A stretch of 17,821 nt of DNA from UBA8752 sp040261275 (GTDB lineage Bacteria > Bacteroidota > Bacteroidia > Flavobacteriales_D > Sanyastnellaceae), in NCBI GenBank assembly GCA_040261275.1, contig JBDQOI010000040.1:1-17821 (forward strand). Reading direction: 5' to 3'. The translations under genes were made by a program, and so were the position numbers. The notes beneath the pieces are model-generated. The model was given only the letters and a program-made list of their open reading frames with translations. It made no database searches and was not told the DNA's origin. Below are positions 6,622-16,832 of the stretch, in pieces. Positions within the stretch are counted from its first letter, which is position 1. The number at the start of each line of letters is the position of its first letter.

Positions 6622-9135
6622 ATGAAAATCCACCTTGTCATGACATGTTGGGGGGTCATGCTCATGGGCATGACTTCGGCTCAATTGCCGGGTGCCCTGG
6701 TAGGGTCGGCCAGCGATAATGGCAATGGATGTTACAACCTCACCAGCAATGCGGTAGGACAAGCAGGGGCGTTGTGGTTTGATGAGCAGGTCGATCTCTC
6801 CCTGCCCGTGACCTTGCGCGCCGAGATTTACCTGGGGAGCCAAGATGCCACCGGAGCGGATGGCATGGCCTTCATGCTTCAGGATGTAGGACAATGGCCA
6901 GTGGGAGATACAAACGAAGACCTGGGCATTATCGAGGGTGCATCGTTTTCAAGCATTGGGGTCGAGATTGATACTTGGCAGAATGCCCCATTCTCAGACC
7001 TGGCTGAAGATCACCTCAGTATTTTCAGAGATGGCATAAACAACCATAACATTCCGTTCTTCAATCTGGATGGACCCGTCGCTGCGTTGGCCAGTGGGGC
7101 CAATATCGAGGATGGTCAACATCATGAGTTCAGGGTCGAATGGGACCCGGGCACCCAGACTTTCGAGGTCTATTTTGACTGCGCGTTGAGGTTGAGTTGG
7201 ACAGGTGATTTGGTCGGGGACATTTTCGGCGGGCAAAATCTGGTTTGGTGGGGGTTTACTGCGGCAACAGGGGGGTCGAGCAATGTCCACAGCATCTGCG
7301 TCCCTCACTTGGAGGAGGAGCATCAAATCTGTTCGAACCAGAGCGCTCTGCTGGAATTGGAAGGGGTCACAGCCACCACGGTGAGTTGGACGCCCACTGC
7401 GGGGTTGACGGATGCGACCTCACCGATCACCGATGCCCAACCTTCCATCACCACAAACTATGTCGTGGAGTGGGTGAATGGTTGCGGATTCACTTTGACG
7501 GAGGAGACCACGGTGGAAGTAGGGCAGACGCCAGATCCCATGTTGCCTCCGGTCACGGAATTTTGTGCGGGCGACGCGGTTTCCCTTTCGGTAGTGGTGC
7601 CGGCAGGGGGGAGCGCCGTGTGGTCCGATGGCACCCTCGGCGGTGACTGGATGGGGACAGCTACTGGAATCCAATCGGTGGATGTCACCAGTGCGGAAGG
7701 GTGTCTCGGCTCGGCAAGTACCGACTTGGTGGAGCTGGTTCCTACACCCGTGGTCTTGCCTGTTGTTGGGCCCCTGTGTTACGGAGAATCTGATGACATT
7801 CCTTGGCCTACGGGAACTTTGGATTGGCTCGTGGATGGCCAGCTCACACCCTCCCCTTGGACGGTCTCCCCAGGCATGTACAACTTGGATTACACCGATG
7901 GGGGCACCGGTTGTCCTTTGAGTTTGCAATACCAAGTGGTGGAGGATGTCCCACCGACTCCTGTCCTCCCCGCGAATTATGCCTTGTGTGAAGGTGAAGA
8001 TGTGGCTTTGGCATTGGATGCCGGAGCTGGTGCCATTTGGACTTGGTCCCCCACGATCGGATTGGATGACCCGCTCTTGGAGGTTCCAACGGCCACTCCA
8101 ACGGTGAGCACCACTTACAATGTGGCGGTAACGGATGCTTGTGGAGTGGTGACCAATCTCAGTACCGCGGTCTCTTTATTCGCGGTTCCGGATCCGGGAC
8201 TGCCCGATTCTGTTTCGCTTTGCATCGGTGACATGGCGGTCTTGGACATAACGCCCATTGGTGGTATTCCCGATCCAGTTTGGTCGGATGGGACCACGGG
8301 ATGGACTTGGACGGGAGACACTCCGGGATGGATGGCTGTGACCGTGTCGCCATTGCCCGATTGTCCCGGAATGGACAGTACCTACTTGGAAGTGGAGAGC
8401 CCCGTAGCCCCTACGTTTGACTTAGGGCCTTTGTGTCCTGGAGACTTCACGTTTGTGCCTTGGCCTGCAGGCTGGATCGATTGGGAGGTCGGTGGCACAC
8501 CGGCGCCCCCCTCCGGGTTCACAGTGGAGAATCCCGGCGTTTACTTTTTCGTGGCGCAGGAACAAGCATCGGGTTGCCCTGTGGCGGGATCCATTGTGGT
8601 GCCCACGGGTGCCTTGCCAACATTGGCGCTGCCCGATGTCCTTGAGCTCTGCGAGGAGGAGACGGTTACTGTGGATGTGGGAACACCCGATCCTGTTTAT
8701 TGGAACGATGGAACAACCGGTCCCAGTCGCATCATTTCGGAGCCCGGTCAATACGTCGCAACCCATTCCACCGACTGCGGCAGTGTTTCGGATTCTCTGT
8801 TGGTCGTGGAGGTGCCTTGCGGATGTGATGTTTTTTCACCCAGTGCCTTCAGCCCTGATGGCGACCTCATCAACGATGCTTGGCGTCCAGTTTTTGAATG
8901 TGAGCCGGAGGAGTATGACATGCGCATTTTCGACCGTTGGGGAGGGGAGGTCTGGCAGAGCAATAATCCCGATGAATACTGGACAGGAGGGGTCCGCGAG
9001 GATGGGCGTCCTCTGGATGAGAAGCTCTTTTATGTGAGGGATGGCATTTATGCTTTTCAGGTCACCTATCGGGATCCCACTTCAGTGGTAAGGAAGATTG
9101 TCCGCAAGACGGGCTATATCCTCATTCTGCGATAG
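6622..9135 (+). CDS. L-type lectin, Ig-like repeat array and T9SS type B (gliding motility) C-terminal domain
   Basis: The protein has 837 residues. The ATG at 6622 starts a signal peptide (1-20, MTSAQ end). Residues about 21-230 form an L-type lectin domain: GADGMAFML at 78-86, IGVEIDTWQN at 112-121 and DLAEDH at 126-131 place acidic and Asn residues where legume-like lectins bind calcium and sugar. Residues 234 to about 735 are a chain of seven modules of 66-80 residues, each opening with an L-C-x-G-type segment, in two alternating kinds (described separately). The last 100 residues (738-837), starting FSPSAFSPDGDLINDAW and containing MRIFDRWGGEVW, are the CHU_C/gliding-motility domain used as a type B T9SS signal. 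The product is probably a surface carbohydrate-binding adhesin or a capture protein; its glycan target cannot be told. There is no enzymatic domain. Confidence 0.92.
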   Translation: MKIHLVMTCWGVMLMGMTSAQLPGALVGSASDNGNGCYNLTSNAVGQAGALWFDEQVDLSLPVTLRAEIYLGSQDATGADGMAFMLQDVGQWPVGDTNEDLGIIEGASFSSIGVEIDTWQNAPFSDLAEDHLSIFRDGINNHNIPFFNLDGPVAALASGANIEDGQHHEFRVEWDPGTQTFEVYFDCALRLSWTGDLVGDIFGGQNLVWWGFTAATGGSSNVHSICVPHLEEEHQICSNQSALLELEGVTATTVSWTPTAGLTDATSPITDAQPSITTNYVVEWVNGCGFTLTEETTVEVGQTPDPMLPPVTEFCAGDAVSLSVVVPAGGSAVWSDGTLGGDWMGTATGIQSVDVTSAEGCLGSASTDLVELVPTPVVLPVVGPLCYGESDDIPWPTGTLDWLVDGQLTPSPWTVSPGMYNLDYTDGGTGCPLSLQYQVVEDVPPTPVLPANYALCEGEDVALALDAGAGAIWTWSPTIGLDDPLLEVPTATPTVSTTYNVAVTDACGVVTNLSTAVSLFAVPDPGLPDSVSLCIGDMAVLDITPIGGIPDPVWSDGTTGWTWTGDTPGWMAVTVSPLPDCPGMDSTYLEVESPVAPTFDLGPLCPGDFTFVPWPAGWIDWEVGGTPAPPSGFTVENPGVYFFVAQEQASGCPVAGSIVVPTGALPTLALPDVLELCEEETVTVDVGTPDPVYWNDGTTGPSRIISEPGQYVATHSTDCGSVSDSLLVVEVPCGCDVFSPSAFSPDGDLINDAWRPVFECEPEEYDMRIFDRWGGEVWQSNNPDEYWTGGVREDGRPLDEKLFYVRDGIYAFQVTYRDPTSVVRKIVRKTGYILILR
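7321..8820 (+). repeat. Higher-order protein-coding repeat: two copies of a three-module unit plus one extra module
   Basis: Within the lectin gene the modules start at residues 234, 308, 379, 449, 527, 600 and 670. The pattern is P-Q-R-P-Q-R-Q. P modules (234, 449) contain W-T/S-P-T and a TxxYxVxxxxxCG end. Q modules (308, 527, 670) contain WSDGT or WNDGT. R modules (379, 600) contain GPLCxG, PWPxGxxDWxVxG and a TVxxPGxY segment. Corresponding modules are 215-221 residues apart, so the real unit is about 650 bases and comprises three modules. The first copy probably gave rise to the second by duplication, followed by strong divergence. Confidence 0.7.
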
Positions 9136-9275
9136 TCAGCCATCCACGAAAGGCAATGTGGAAAACTATCAGCACGAGGGTATATGATTTGGCCCTCTCC
9201 TGCCGTTGGGGGAATCAAAGGAAGGTGTCCGCTGCAAAGACCACCGACTTGAAAGAACCAAGCCCCGAACCCTCC

Positions 9276-10172
9276 ATGCGCTTTCGCCGCTTCGTGCGCC
9301 CCGCCCTGCCTCCTCTTCAGATCGCGCTGATCTTGATTGGTCTGTGGGGTTGTTCGCTGATGGATCCCGATCAGGATGTTCCTTCTTATTTGATTGTACC
9401 GGAAGTCCAGTTTTCTCCCGGTGAGAATCAGGGGACGGCTTCGGTCAATGTGACGGACTTGTGGGTTTATAGTTCCACCGATGTGGTGGGTGTATTTCCG
9501 CTGCCCGCTGTGGTTCCCGTTCTTCCGGGAGATTTCGCGGGCGGAGCAGTGACACTGCTCGCAGGTATTCGCGAAAACGGCATCAGCAACAGCCGAGCAC
9601 CCTATCCCTTCTACACAACGCTGGATCATGTTCCTTCCGGCACTGCCGGGTCCCGGGATACGCTGCTTCCGGTGCTGGAATTGGTAGAGGACGTTCGCCT
9701 ATTGCGCGTGGAGGATTTTGAGAACTCCAATGTGTTTGGCAATCTCGCCGGGGGCGAAGGGATGGTCAGGACCGATGGGGTGGAAGTTGTTTTTGAAGGA
9801 GAATACTCAGGTCGCATCGAGGTAGATGTCGATGCGCCTTTGGCGCGGGTACGCACAGTGGAACAGGAGTACGATTTGCAGGGGGGTGTCCCCGCTTTTC
9901 TTGAGCTTGACTATCGATGCAACCAGTCTTTTGCAGTAGGGGTGTATGGCTACCGTAATGGACTCGAGACCAAGCACCTCGCTCTTGTTATCAATCCGAC
10001 AGAAGAAGTGGGTGCGGCCATCCGATGGAACAAGCTTTATGTGGATTTGGGACCCGTGATCAATGCGCAAGGGGTAGCGGATCACTTTGAGGTCTATGTG
10101 GAGTGCATCCTGGAAGCAGACCGGGAGTCCGGTTCTGTCGGGTTGGACAACCTGCGTATCCTGACTTACTGA
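9276..10172 (+). CDS. Outer-surface lipoprotein of unknown function with C-terminal beta-sandwich
   Basis: I place the start at the ATG at 9276 (298 residues) because it yields a lipoprotein signal with lipobox LIGLWGC, lipidated Cys at residue 26; an upstream in-frame start at 9156 would put 40 extra non-signal residues in front. Residues about 55-120 (TDLWVYSS, LPAVVPVL, GIRENGISNSRAPYPFY) look like a small beta domain of PEGA-like type, as I recall from Bacteroidota lipoproteins. Residues about 145-298, beginning VEDFEN and ending VGLDNLRILTY, have the alternating hydrophobic pattern of a carbohydrate-binding-module-like jelly roll. No catalytic residues are evident. It ends 10 bases before the sugar-phosphate transferase start, so the two are almost certainly co-transcribed, pointing to surface-polysaccharide assembly or attachment. 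That role is inference. Confidence 0.75.
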   Translation: MRFRRFVRPALPPLQIALILIGLWGCSLMDPDQDVPSYLIVPEVQFSPGENQGTASVNVTDLWVYSSTDVVGVFPLPAVVPVLPGDFAGGAVTLLAGIRENGISNSRAPYPFYTTLDHVPSGTAGSRDTLLPVLELVEDVRLLRVEDFENSNVFGNLAGGEGMVRTDGVEVVFEGEYSGRIEVDVDAPLARVRTVEQEYDLQGGVPAFLELDYRCNQSFAVGVYGYRNGLETKHLALVINPTEEVGAAIRWNKLYVDLGPVINAQGVADHFEVYVECILEADRESGSVGLDNLRILTY

Positions 10173-10182
10173 CCTGCGGGAC

Positions 10183-11658
10183 ATGACCATCGAACAACGT
10201 CTTCAGACAACCGTTACCCGGGCCATTACATCCGGGGATCGATTCTGGGCAACGGTGAAGTACGTGATAGGGGACATGGTGGCTTCTGCCGCAGCTTGGG
10301 CCACCCTTTACATTTTCAGGAAACAAGCCCTCGAACATGCGCCGGCATTCAGGAACAACTGGTTTCCCGATGTGCTGACACAGGATGGCAACTTCCTCTA
10401 TGGACTGCTGTTCGTGCCCTTGTTCTGGTTGGGGTTGTACGGACTGGCGGGGATGCACCGCGAGCCTTTTCGCAGGCACCGATCGCAAGAGGTGGGCCAG
10501 GTGTTGTGGACCTCCTTGATCGGGTCAGTGACGTTGTTTTTTGTGTTGATTCTGGACGATGCAATCAGCAACTATACACAGTACTACCAGTCGCTGGTTG
10601 TGCTGTTTCTGGCACAATCCGCCCTGGTCATCGCCATCCGGTTGCCGTTGACCACACGCACGGTCAAAAGGGTACATCGCGGTGAAATCGCGTTCAACAC
10701 GCTGGTGGTCGGGTGCAACGAGGAGGCGGTATCGATGATCCGCGAAATCCGAGCACTGCGCCGGAATCCGGGCTTCCGTTTCATCGGATTTGTCCAGGTG
10801 GGAGCGGGTGCACGCAGCATCTTGGAGGGGATTCCCTGCTTGGGAAAAGCGGATGAACTCGTGAACATCATCGACGATCATGCCGTGGAGGAGGTCATCC
10901 TCGCCTTGCGAAGTTCTGAGCATGGGGAGCTTGAGACGATGATCAATCAATTGGAAGGAACCGGTGTGGGAATCAAAATCATACCCGACATCTACGACAT
11001 CCTGATTGGGGATGTCAGGATGCAGAGCCTGTTCGGAGCTCCATTGATTGCCATCCGAAAGGACATCATGCCCGCCTGGCAGGTGGCTGTGAAGCGAACC
11101 ATGGATATCGGTGTAGGCCTGGTGGCACTGATGGTGCTGTCGCCCATATTGCTGGTGATCGCGTTGGCCGTGAAGTGCTCGTCCAAGGGCCCCGTGCTCT
11201 TCCATCAGGAGCGTGTGGGCCGGTGGGGTGCCCCATTTATGATCCACAAATTTCGGAGCATGTACACGGATGCGGAGCAGCACGGTCCCCAACTGTCCAG
11301 CGATCACGATCCGAGAATCACGCCCATTGGACGGTTCCTGCGGAAGTCCAGGTTGGACGAATTGCCTCAATTCTTCAATGTTCTGAAAGGGGAAATGTCG
11401 CTGGTAGGCCCGCGACCTGAACGCCAGTACTACATCGACCTGATCTCCCAGCAGGCGGCGCATTACCACCACCTCCAAAAAGTTCGGCCCGGCATCACGT
11501 CATGGGGACAAGTGAAGTACGGCTACGCTGAAAACGTAGACCAGATGGTCCAGCGATTGCGCTTTGACCTCATCTACATGGAGAACATGTCCTTGGGACT
11601 GGACTTCAAAATCCTCGCGTACACCGTCTGGATCGTGCTGCGGGGGAGGGGGAAATAG
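10183..11658 (+). CDS. Polyprenyl-phosphate sugar-1-phosphate transferase (WcaJ/WbaP-type priming enzyme)
   Basis: The protein has 491 residues. Four hydrophobic segments (about 25-45, 70-90, 108-125, 135-153) form the N-terminal membrane bundle. They are followed by a Rossmann-like CoA_binding_3 domain (about 170-290, LVVGCNEEA near its start). The catalytic bacterial sugar transferase domain runs from about 302: KRTMDIGVG, a membrane re-entrant segment (about 306-330), FHQERVGRWG, HKFRSM (355-360), DPRITPIGRFLRKSRLDELPQ beginning at 376 and SLVGPRPE (406-413). Enzymes of this family transfer a sugar phosphate from a nucleotide sugar to undecaprenyl phosphate on the inner membrane, the first step of exopolysaccharide, capsule or O-antigen synthesis. 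The sugar cannot be read from sequence. It is an orphan: no glycosyltransferases, flippase or polymerase lie in the window, only the upstream lipoprotein and the downstream OmpA-like gene. Confidence 0.93.
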   Translation: MTIEQRLQTTVTRAITSGDRFWATVKYVIGDMVASAAAWATLYIFRKQALEHAPAFRNNWFPDVLTQDGNFLYGLLFVPLFWLGLYGLAGMHREPFRRHRSQEVGQVLWTSLIGSVTLFFVLILDDAISNYTQYYQSLVVLFLAQSALVIAIRLPLTTRTVKRVHRGEIAFNTLVVGCNEEAVSMIREIRALRRNPGFRFIGFVQVGAGARSILEGIPCLGKADELVNIIDDHAVEEVILALRSSEHGELETMINQLEGTGVGIKIIPDIYDILIGDVRMQSLFGAPLIAIRKDIMPAWQVAVKRTMDIGVGLVALMVLSPILLVIALAVKCSSKGPVLFHQERVGRWGAPFMIHKFRSMYTDAEQHGPQLSSDHDPRITPIGRFLRKSRLDELPQFFNVLKGEMSLVGPRPERQYYIDLISQQAAHYHHLQKVRPGITSWGQVKYGYAENVDQMVQRLRFDLIYMENMSLGLDFKILAYTVWIVLRGRGK

Positions 11659-11719
11659 ACCTTACCCTTTCGTCTGCGGTGAGGACAAGCTGCTCATAAT
11701 GAGTTAAATTGCAGTAGCC

Positions 11720-12850
11720 ATGTTGCGCTGCGCCGTCCGAAACCGTCTTTGCGCGCTTTTCCTGTTTTGCATGGGAACGGTCGCCCCATTTATGGAGGTT
11801 TCGGGACAATTAGACCCTGACTCTGAAACTGCACGGCGCTACCGCGCTGTGGTCATGGAGGTCTTGTCTGCCCGACTCACATCCGAGGTTGACCTAGACA
11901 GGGGCACAGTGCGCTTCAAGACCCCGGTATCGCGTCTGATGAAGGACTTGCGCGACGTCGTTCAGGCTTCCGTTCCGTACTATCTCGAGGGCAGCATGGC
12001 GGAGTTTCGGCGCTTTCGACCTCGGGTCAAAACATCCCTTTCGGCATTGGATGGTTGGGTTGTGCCTCCCGTTCCCAGCGGCTGGGAGCCCGGGGAGTGG
12101 ACCTATTTCCAAGTGCAGGGTGCATTGGAGGAGGTGCTCCTCCTGGTGTCTTTGGATATCGGGGTCTTTACCAATGAGGCTTTGGCAGAAAATGTCCGTG
12201 CAACGGAAGAGCTCGCCACAGACTGGACGCAGATTCGAGGAGGAAGGGACCCATTGCGTCCAGAACCTTTGCCCGACTTCGGGGGAGGGGAAGGCGATTC
12301 CAGCACCCTGGACGGGTTGTTGGACAGGTCGGAAAGTGGAGGGAACGGGGAAGAAGAGCCCCTGTCGGAGGTCATGCAGGCACTGCAGTCCCTCCTCAGC
12401 CGCATTGAGGCCCTGGAGCAGCGGCGGGAAATGGGGGAGGTGAATCCGATTTCGGGAGGTGCATTTCCGTCCCGCGGAATAGACGGAACTTGGCAGCCGA
12501 ACCCGGGTTCAGGACAGCTGCCCAGTCCATTGCCCGAACAATTCACCTTGGCCTTCCCTCAAGGCAGTGCCGCGTTGGGTCTCAGTGCGGAATACGGATT
12601 GAACACGCTGGTGGAGTGGATGGTCGCCTGGCCCGGGGTCCGGGTTCTGGTCACAGGGCACAGTGACGCCGTCGGTTCTGAAAGGGCGAACATGGCCTTG
12701 AGTCGAAGAAGGGCCCAAGTGGTGCGCTATTACTTGCTGGAGCGGGGCATCGATGCCCAGCGCGTTACCGCGGCCCACTTCGGAGAGGAGCGTCCGGAAT
12801 GGGGGGCGGTCTTCGATCGCAGGGTGGAGGTGCGCCTGTTCTTCGATTGA
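11720..12850 (+). CDS. OmpA-family protein with unusual N-terminal domain
   Basis: The protein has 376 residues. A signal peptide spans roughly residues 1-30 (ending VSGQ). Residues about 31-175 are mostly helical and charged and match no family I recognise. A low-complexity Gly/Glu/Ser-rich stretch follows (about 185-215), then a short predicted coiled coil (215-238, EVMQALQSLLSRIEALEQRR), a Pro/Gly linker, and an OmpA-like peptidoglycan-binding domain (275-376). The domain shows TGHSDAVGS (312-320), the LSRRRAQVVRYYL helix and a DRRVEVRLF end; D316 and R367/R368 correspond to residues that bind diaminopimelate in OmpA-like domains. There is no visible outer-membrane beta-barrel, so it is probably periplasmic and anchored to peptidoglycan. 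It begins 61 bases after the sugar transferase and may belong to the same transcript. Confidence 0.83.
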   Translation: MLRCAVRNRLCALFLFCMGTVAPFMEVSGQLDPDSETARRYRAVVMEVLSARLTSEVDLDRGTVRFKTPVSRLMKDLRDVVQASVPYYLEGSMAEFRRFRPRVKTSLSALDGWVVPPVPSGWEPGEWTYFQVQGALEEVLLLVSLDIGVFTNEALAENVRATEELATDWTQIRGGRDPLRPEPLPDFGGGEGDSSTLDGLLDRSESGGNGEEEPLSEVMQALQSLLSRIEALEQRREMGEVNPISGGAFPSRGIDGTWQPNPGSGQLPSPLPEQFTLAFPQGSAALGLSAEYGLNTLVEWMVAWPGVRVLVTGHSDAVGSERANMALSRRRAQVVRYYLLERGIDAQRVTAAHFGEERPEWGAVFDRRVEVRLFFD

Positions 12851-12864
12851 GCCACCTTTGCTTC

Positions 12865-13482
12865 ATGAAGATCGTCTGCATCGGAAGGAATTACGCGGAC
12901 CATGCCGCGGAGTTGGGAAATGCGGTCCCGTCGGAACCCCTGTTTTTTTTCAAGCCCGAGAGCGCCATTCTGCACAAGGATCATCCCTTCGCCATTCCCG
13001 AGTGGACCGCCGACTGCCATTTCGAGGTGGAAGTTGTGGTTCGCATGGAACGGGCGGCCAAGTGGATTTCAGAGGAACATGCGGGTCGATGTTACAGCCA
13101 CGTCGGCCTCGGGATCGATTTCACGGCGCGCGACGTTCAGAGCGAACTGAAGAAACAGGGCAAACCTTGGGAGAAGGCCAAGGCTTTCGATGGCAGCGCG
13201 GTGATTTCCAGGGACTGGATTCCGCTGGATGACTTGGGTGGAGACGTGCAGAACCTGGAATTCTCATTGTTTCGGAATGGCGAGGTAGTGCAGCACGGGC
13301 GAACCTCGGATATGCTGTTCTCGGTGAATGCTCTCATCTCACATGTGTCTCGGTACAGTACCTGGAAGACGGGCGACCTGCTGTATACGGGAACGCCCGC
13401 CGGCGTCGGCCCTGTTCGGCGGGGGGACCGATTGGAGGGCCGCCTCGGCGGGCGTTCCATGTTTTCCGTGGAGGTGCTTTGA
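12865..13482 (+). CDS. Fumarylacetoacetate hydrolase (FAH) family protein, FAHD1/YcgM-like
   Basis: The protein has 205 residues, the length of the short FAHD1/YcgM-type members. The ATG at 12865 starts MKIVCIGRNYADHAAEL, the usual opening of this group. The metal site is visible: E54 and E56 in HFEVE, and D85 in GIDFTARD; K106 lies in the following EKAKAFD segment, and TGTPAGVGP (175-183) closes the active site. Characterised relatives act as acylpyruvate hydrolases or oxaloacetate decarboxylases with Mg2+ or Mn2+; which reaction applies here cannot be decided. It follows the OmpA-like gene by 14 bases, so it may be its co-transcribed tail although no functional link is evident. The 3' end carries a large inverted repeat and lies 11 bases from the end of the convergent clpB. 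Confidence 0.9.
   Translation: MKIVCIGRNYADHAAELGNAVPSEPLFFFKPESAILHKDHPFAIPEWTADCHFEVEVVVRMERAAKWISEEHAGRCYSHVGLGIDFTARDVQSELKKQGKPWEKAKAFDGSAVISRDWIPLDDLGGDVQNLEFSLFRNGEVVQHGRTSDMLFSVNALISHVSRYSTWKTGDLLYTGTPAGVGPVRRGDRLEGRLGGRSMFSVEVL
13390..13458 (+). repeat. Long inverted repeat (potential hairpin) in the 3' end of the FAH gene
   Basis: GGAACGCCCGCC at 13390-13401 is matched exactly, as reverse complement, by GGCGGGCGTTCC at 13447-13458. Inside it, GGCCCT at 13408-13413 pairs with AGGGCC at 13436-13441. This leaves an asymmetric internal loop (six against five bases) and an apical loop of 22 bases. The arms encode GTPAGVGP and GRLGGRSMF, so part of the symmetry could be coincidence in GC-rich coding DNA. 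A short T run (GTTTTCC, from 13460) follows, but it is too weak for a canonical intrinsic terminator. Confidence 0.6.
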
Positions 13483-13493
13483 CGCTGCGGGGA

Positions 13494-16133
<2,640 letters not shown>

Positions 16134-16295
16134 GTATGGGATACTCTTTGTAGGCTGTTGCTGTCGTTTCGATGACGCCATACCCCGAGCGAATTCGATG
16201 CCAATTGAAAATGGACGTTCCCGAACCGACATTTTGTCGCTCTCAGTAAGAATCAAGTGACGTTTTGACAGGCGAGGGGCGCGTACATTCGCGCC
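16134..16295. promoter_or_regulatory. Divergent clpB-aroK intergenic region
   Basis: These 162 bases must hold the promoters for both clpB (minus) and aroK (plus). A short palindrome, CGACA-TTT-TGTCG, lies at 16227-16239. On the plus strand a TTTG at 16233-16236 is followed, 23 bases later, by ACGTTTTG at 16260-16267, which keeps TTTG of the -7 box but lacks the leading TA. For clpB I see no convincing -7 box. All assignments inside this region are weak. Confidence 0.4.
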
Positions 16296-16832
16296 ATGGC
16301 GAGGAAATGCATCTTCATCGTGGGCTACATGGGTTCCGGAAAGAGCACGGGGGGGCGAAGGTTGGCGCGCGCCATGGGATATCGATTCACGGACATGGAT
16401 GCGGCGCTTGTCGAGGAGACGGGAATGTCCATTTCCGATCTTTTCGAGGCTTTAGGTGAAGCGGGGTTTCGCGATACAGAACGCAGATTGCTCCATCGAT
16501 TGTCCCTTGAGAATGAAGCGCAGGTGGTGGCGACAGGCGGCGGTACACCCTGCTTTGAGGACAACATGGACTTCATGCTTGAGCACGGTAGGGTCGTGCA
16601 ATTCAAGGTGGAGCTGGCGTCCTTGTTGGACCGCCTGAGGGCCCGGCGGAAACAGCGCCCTTTGATCGCCGACATTCCCGACGATGAATTGGAGGCTTTC
16701 ATCCAGTCACACCTGGCCCGAAGGGCTCCTTTCTATGATCGTGCCCACATCAATGTGGACGCCGATGTCCTCGACAGCGAACGCTTGGCCTCGATCATCC
16801 GCATGATCGATGCGGAAGGGCTTAATCCTTGA
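16296..16832 (+). CDS. aroK: Shikimate kinase
   Basis: The protein has 178 residues, typical for AroK. The P-loop is GYMGSGKS (10-17). Shikimate-binding residues are visible: TDMD (32-35, with D33 and D35), FRDTE (58-62, R59) and GGGTP (81-85). The LID arginine is in QRPLI (R121), and RRAPFYD (142-148) is the conserved C-terminal segment. It phosphorylates shikimate at O3 using ATP, the fifth step of chorismate synthesis. The gene stands alone, divergent from clpB; its last 11 bases overlap the 3' end of the convergent phosphoribosyltransferase gene. Confidence 0.97.
   Translation: MARKCIFIVGYMGSGKSTGGRRLARAMGYRFTDMDAALVEETGMSISDLFEALGEAGFRDTERRLLHRLSLENEAQVVATGGGTPCFEDNMDFMLEHGRVVQFKVELASLLDRLRARRKQRPLIADIPDDELEAFIQSHLARRAPFYDRAHINVDADVLDSERLASIIRMIDAEGLNP

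Noticed and set aside
9156..9275. Upstream 40-residue extension of the lipoprotein gene
   Set aside because: The extension would bury the lipoprotein signal and has no signal-like character; the ATG at 9276 gives a proper lipobox at the expected distance.
11693..11703. CTCATAATGAG inverted repeat upstream of the OmpA-like gene as an operator
   Set aside because: The arms are only five bases with a one-base centre; this is easily found by chance, and there is no adjoining promoter match.
16134..16256. 41-residue N-terminal extension of ClpB
   Set aside because: ClpB homologues start at the equivalent of the ATG at 16133, and the extra residues fall in what must be the divergent promoter region with aroK.
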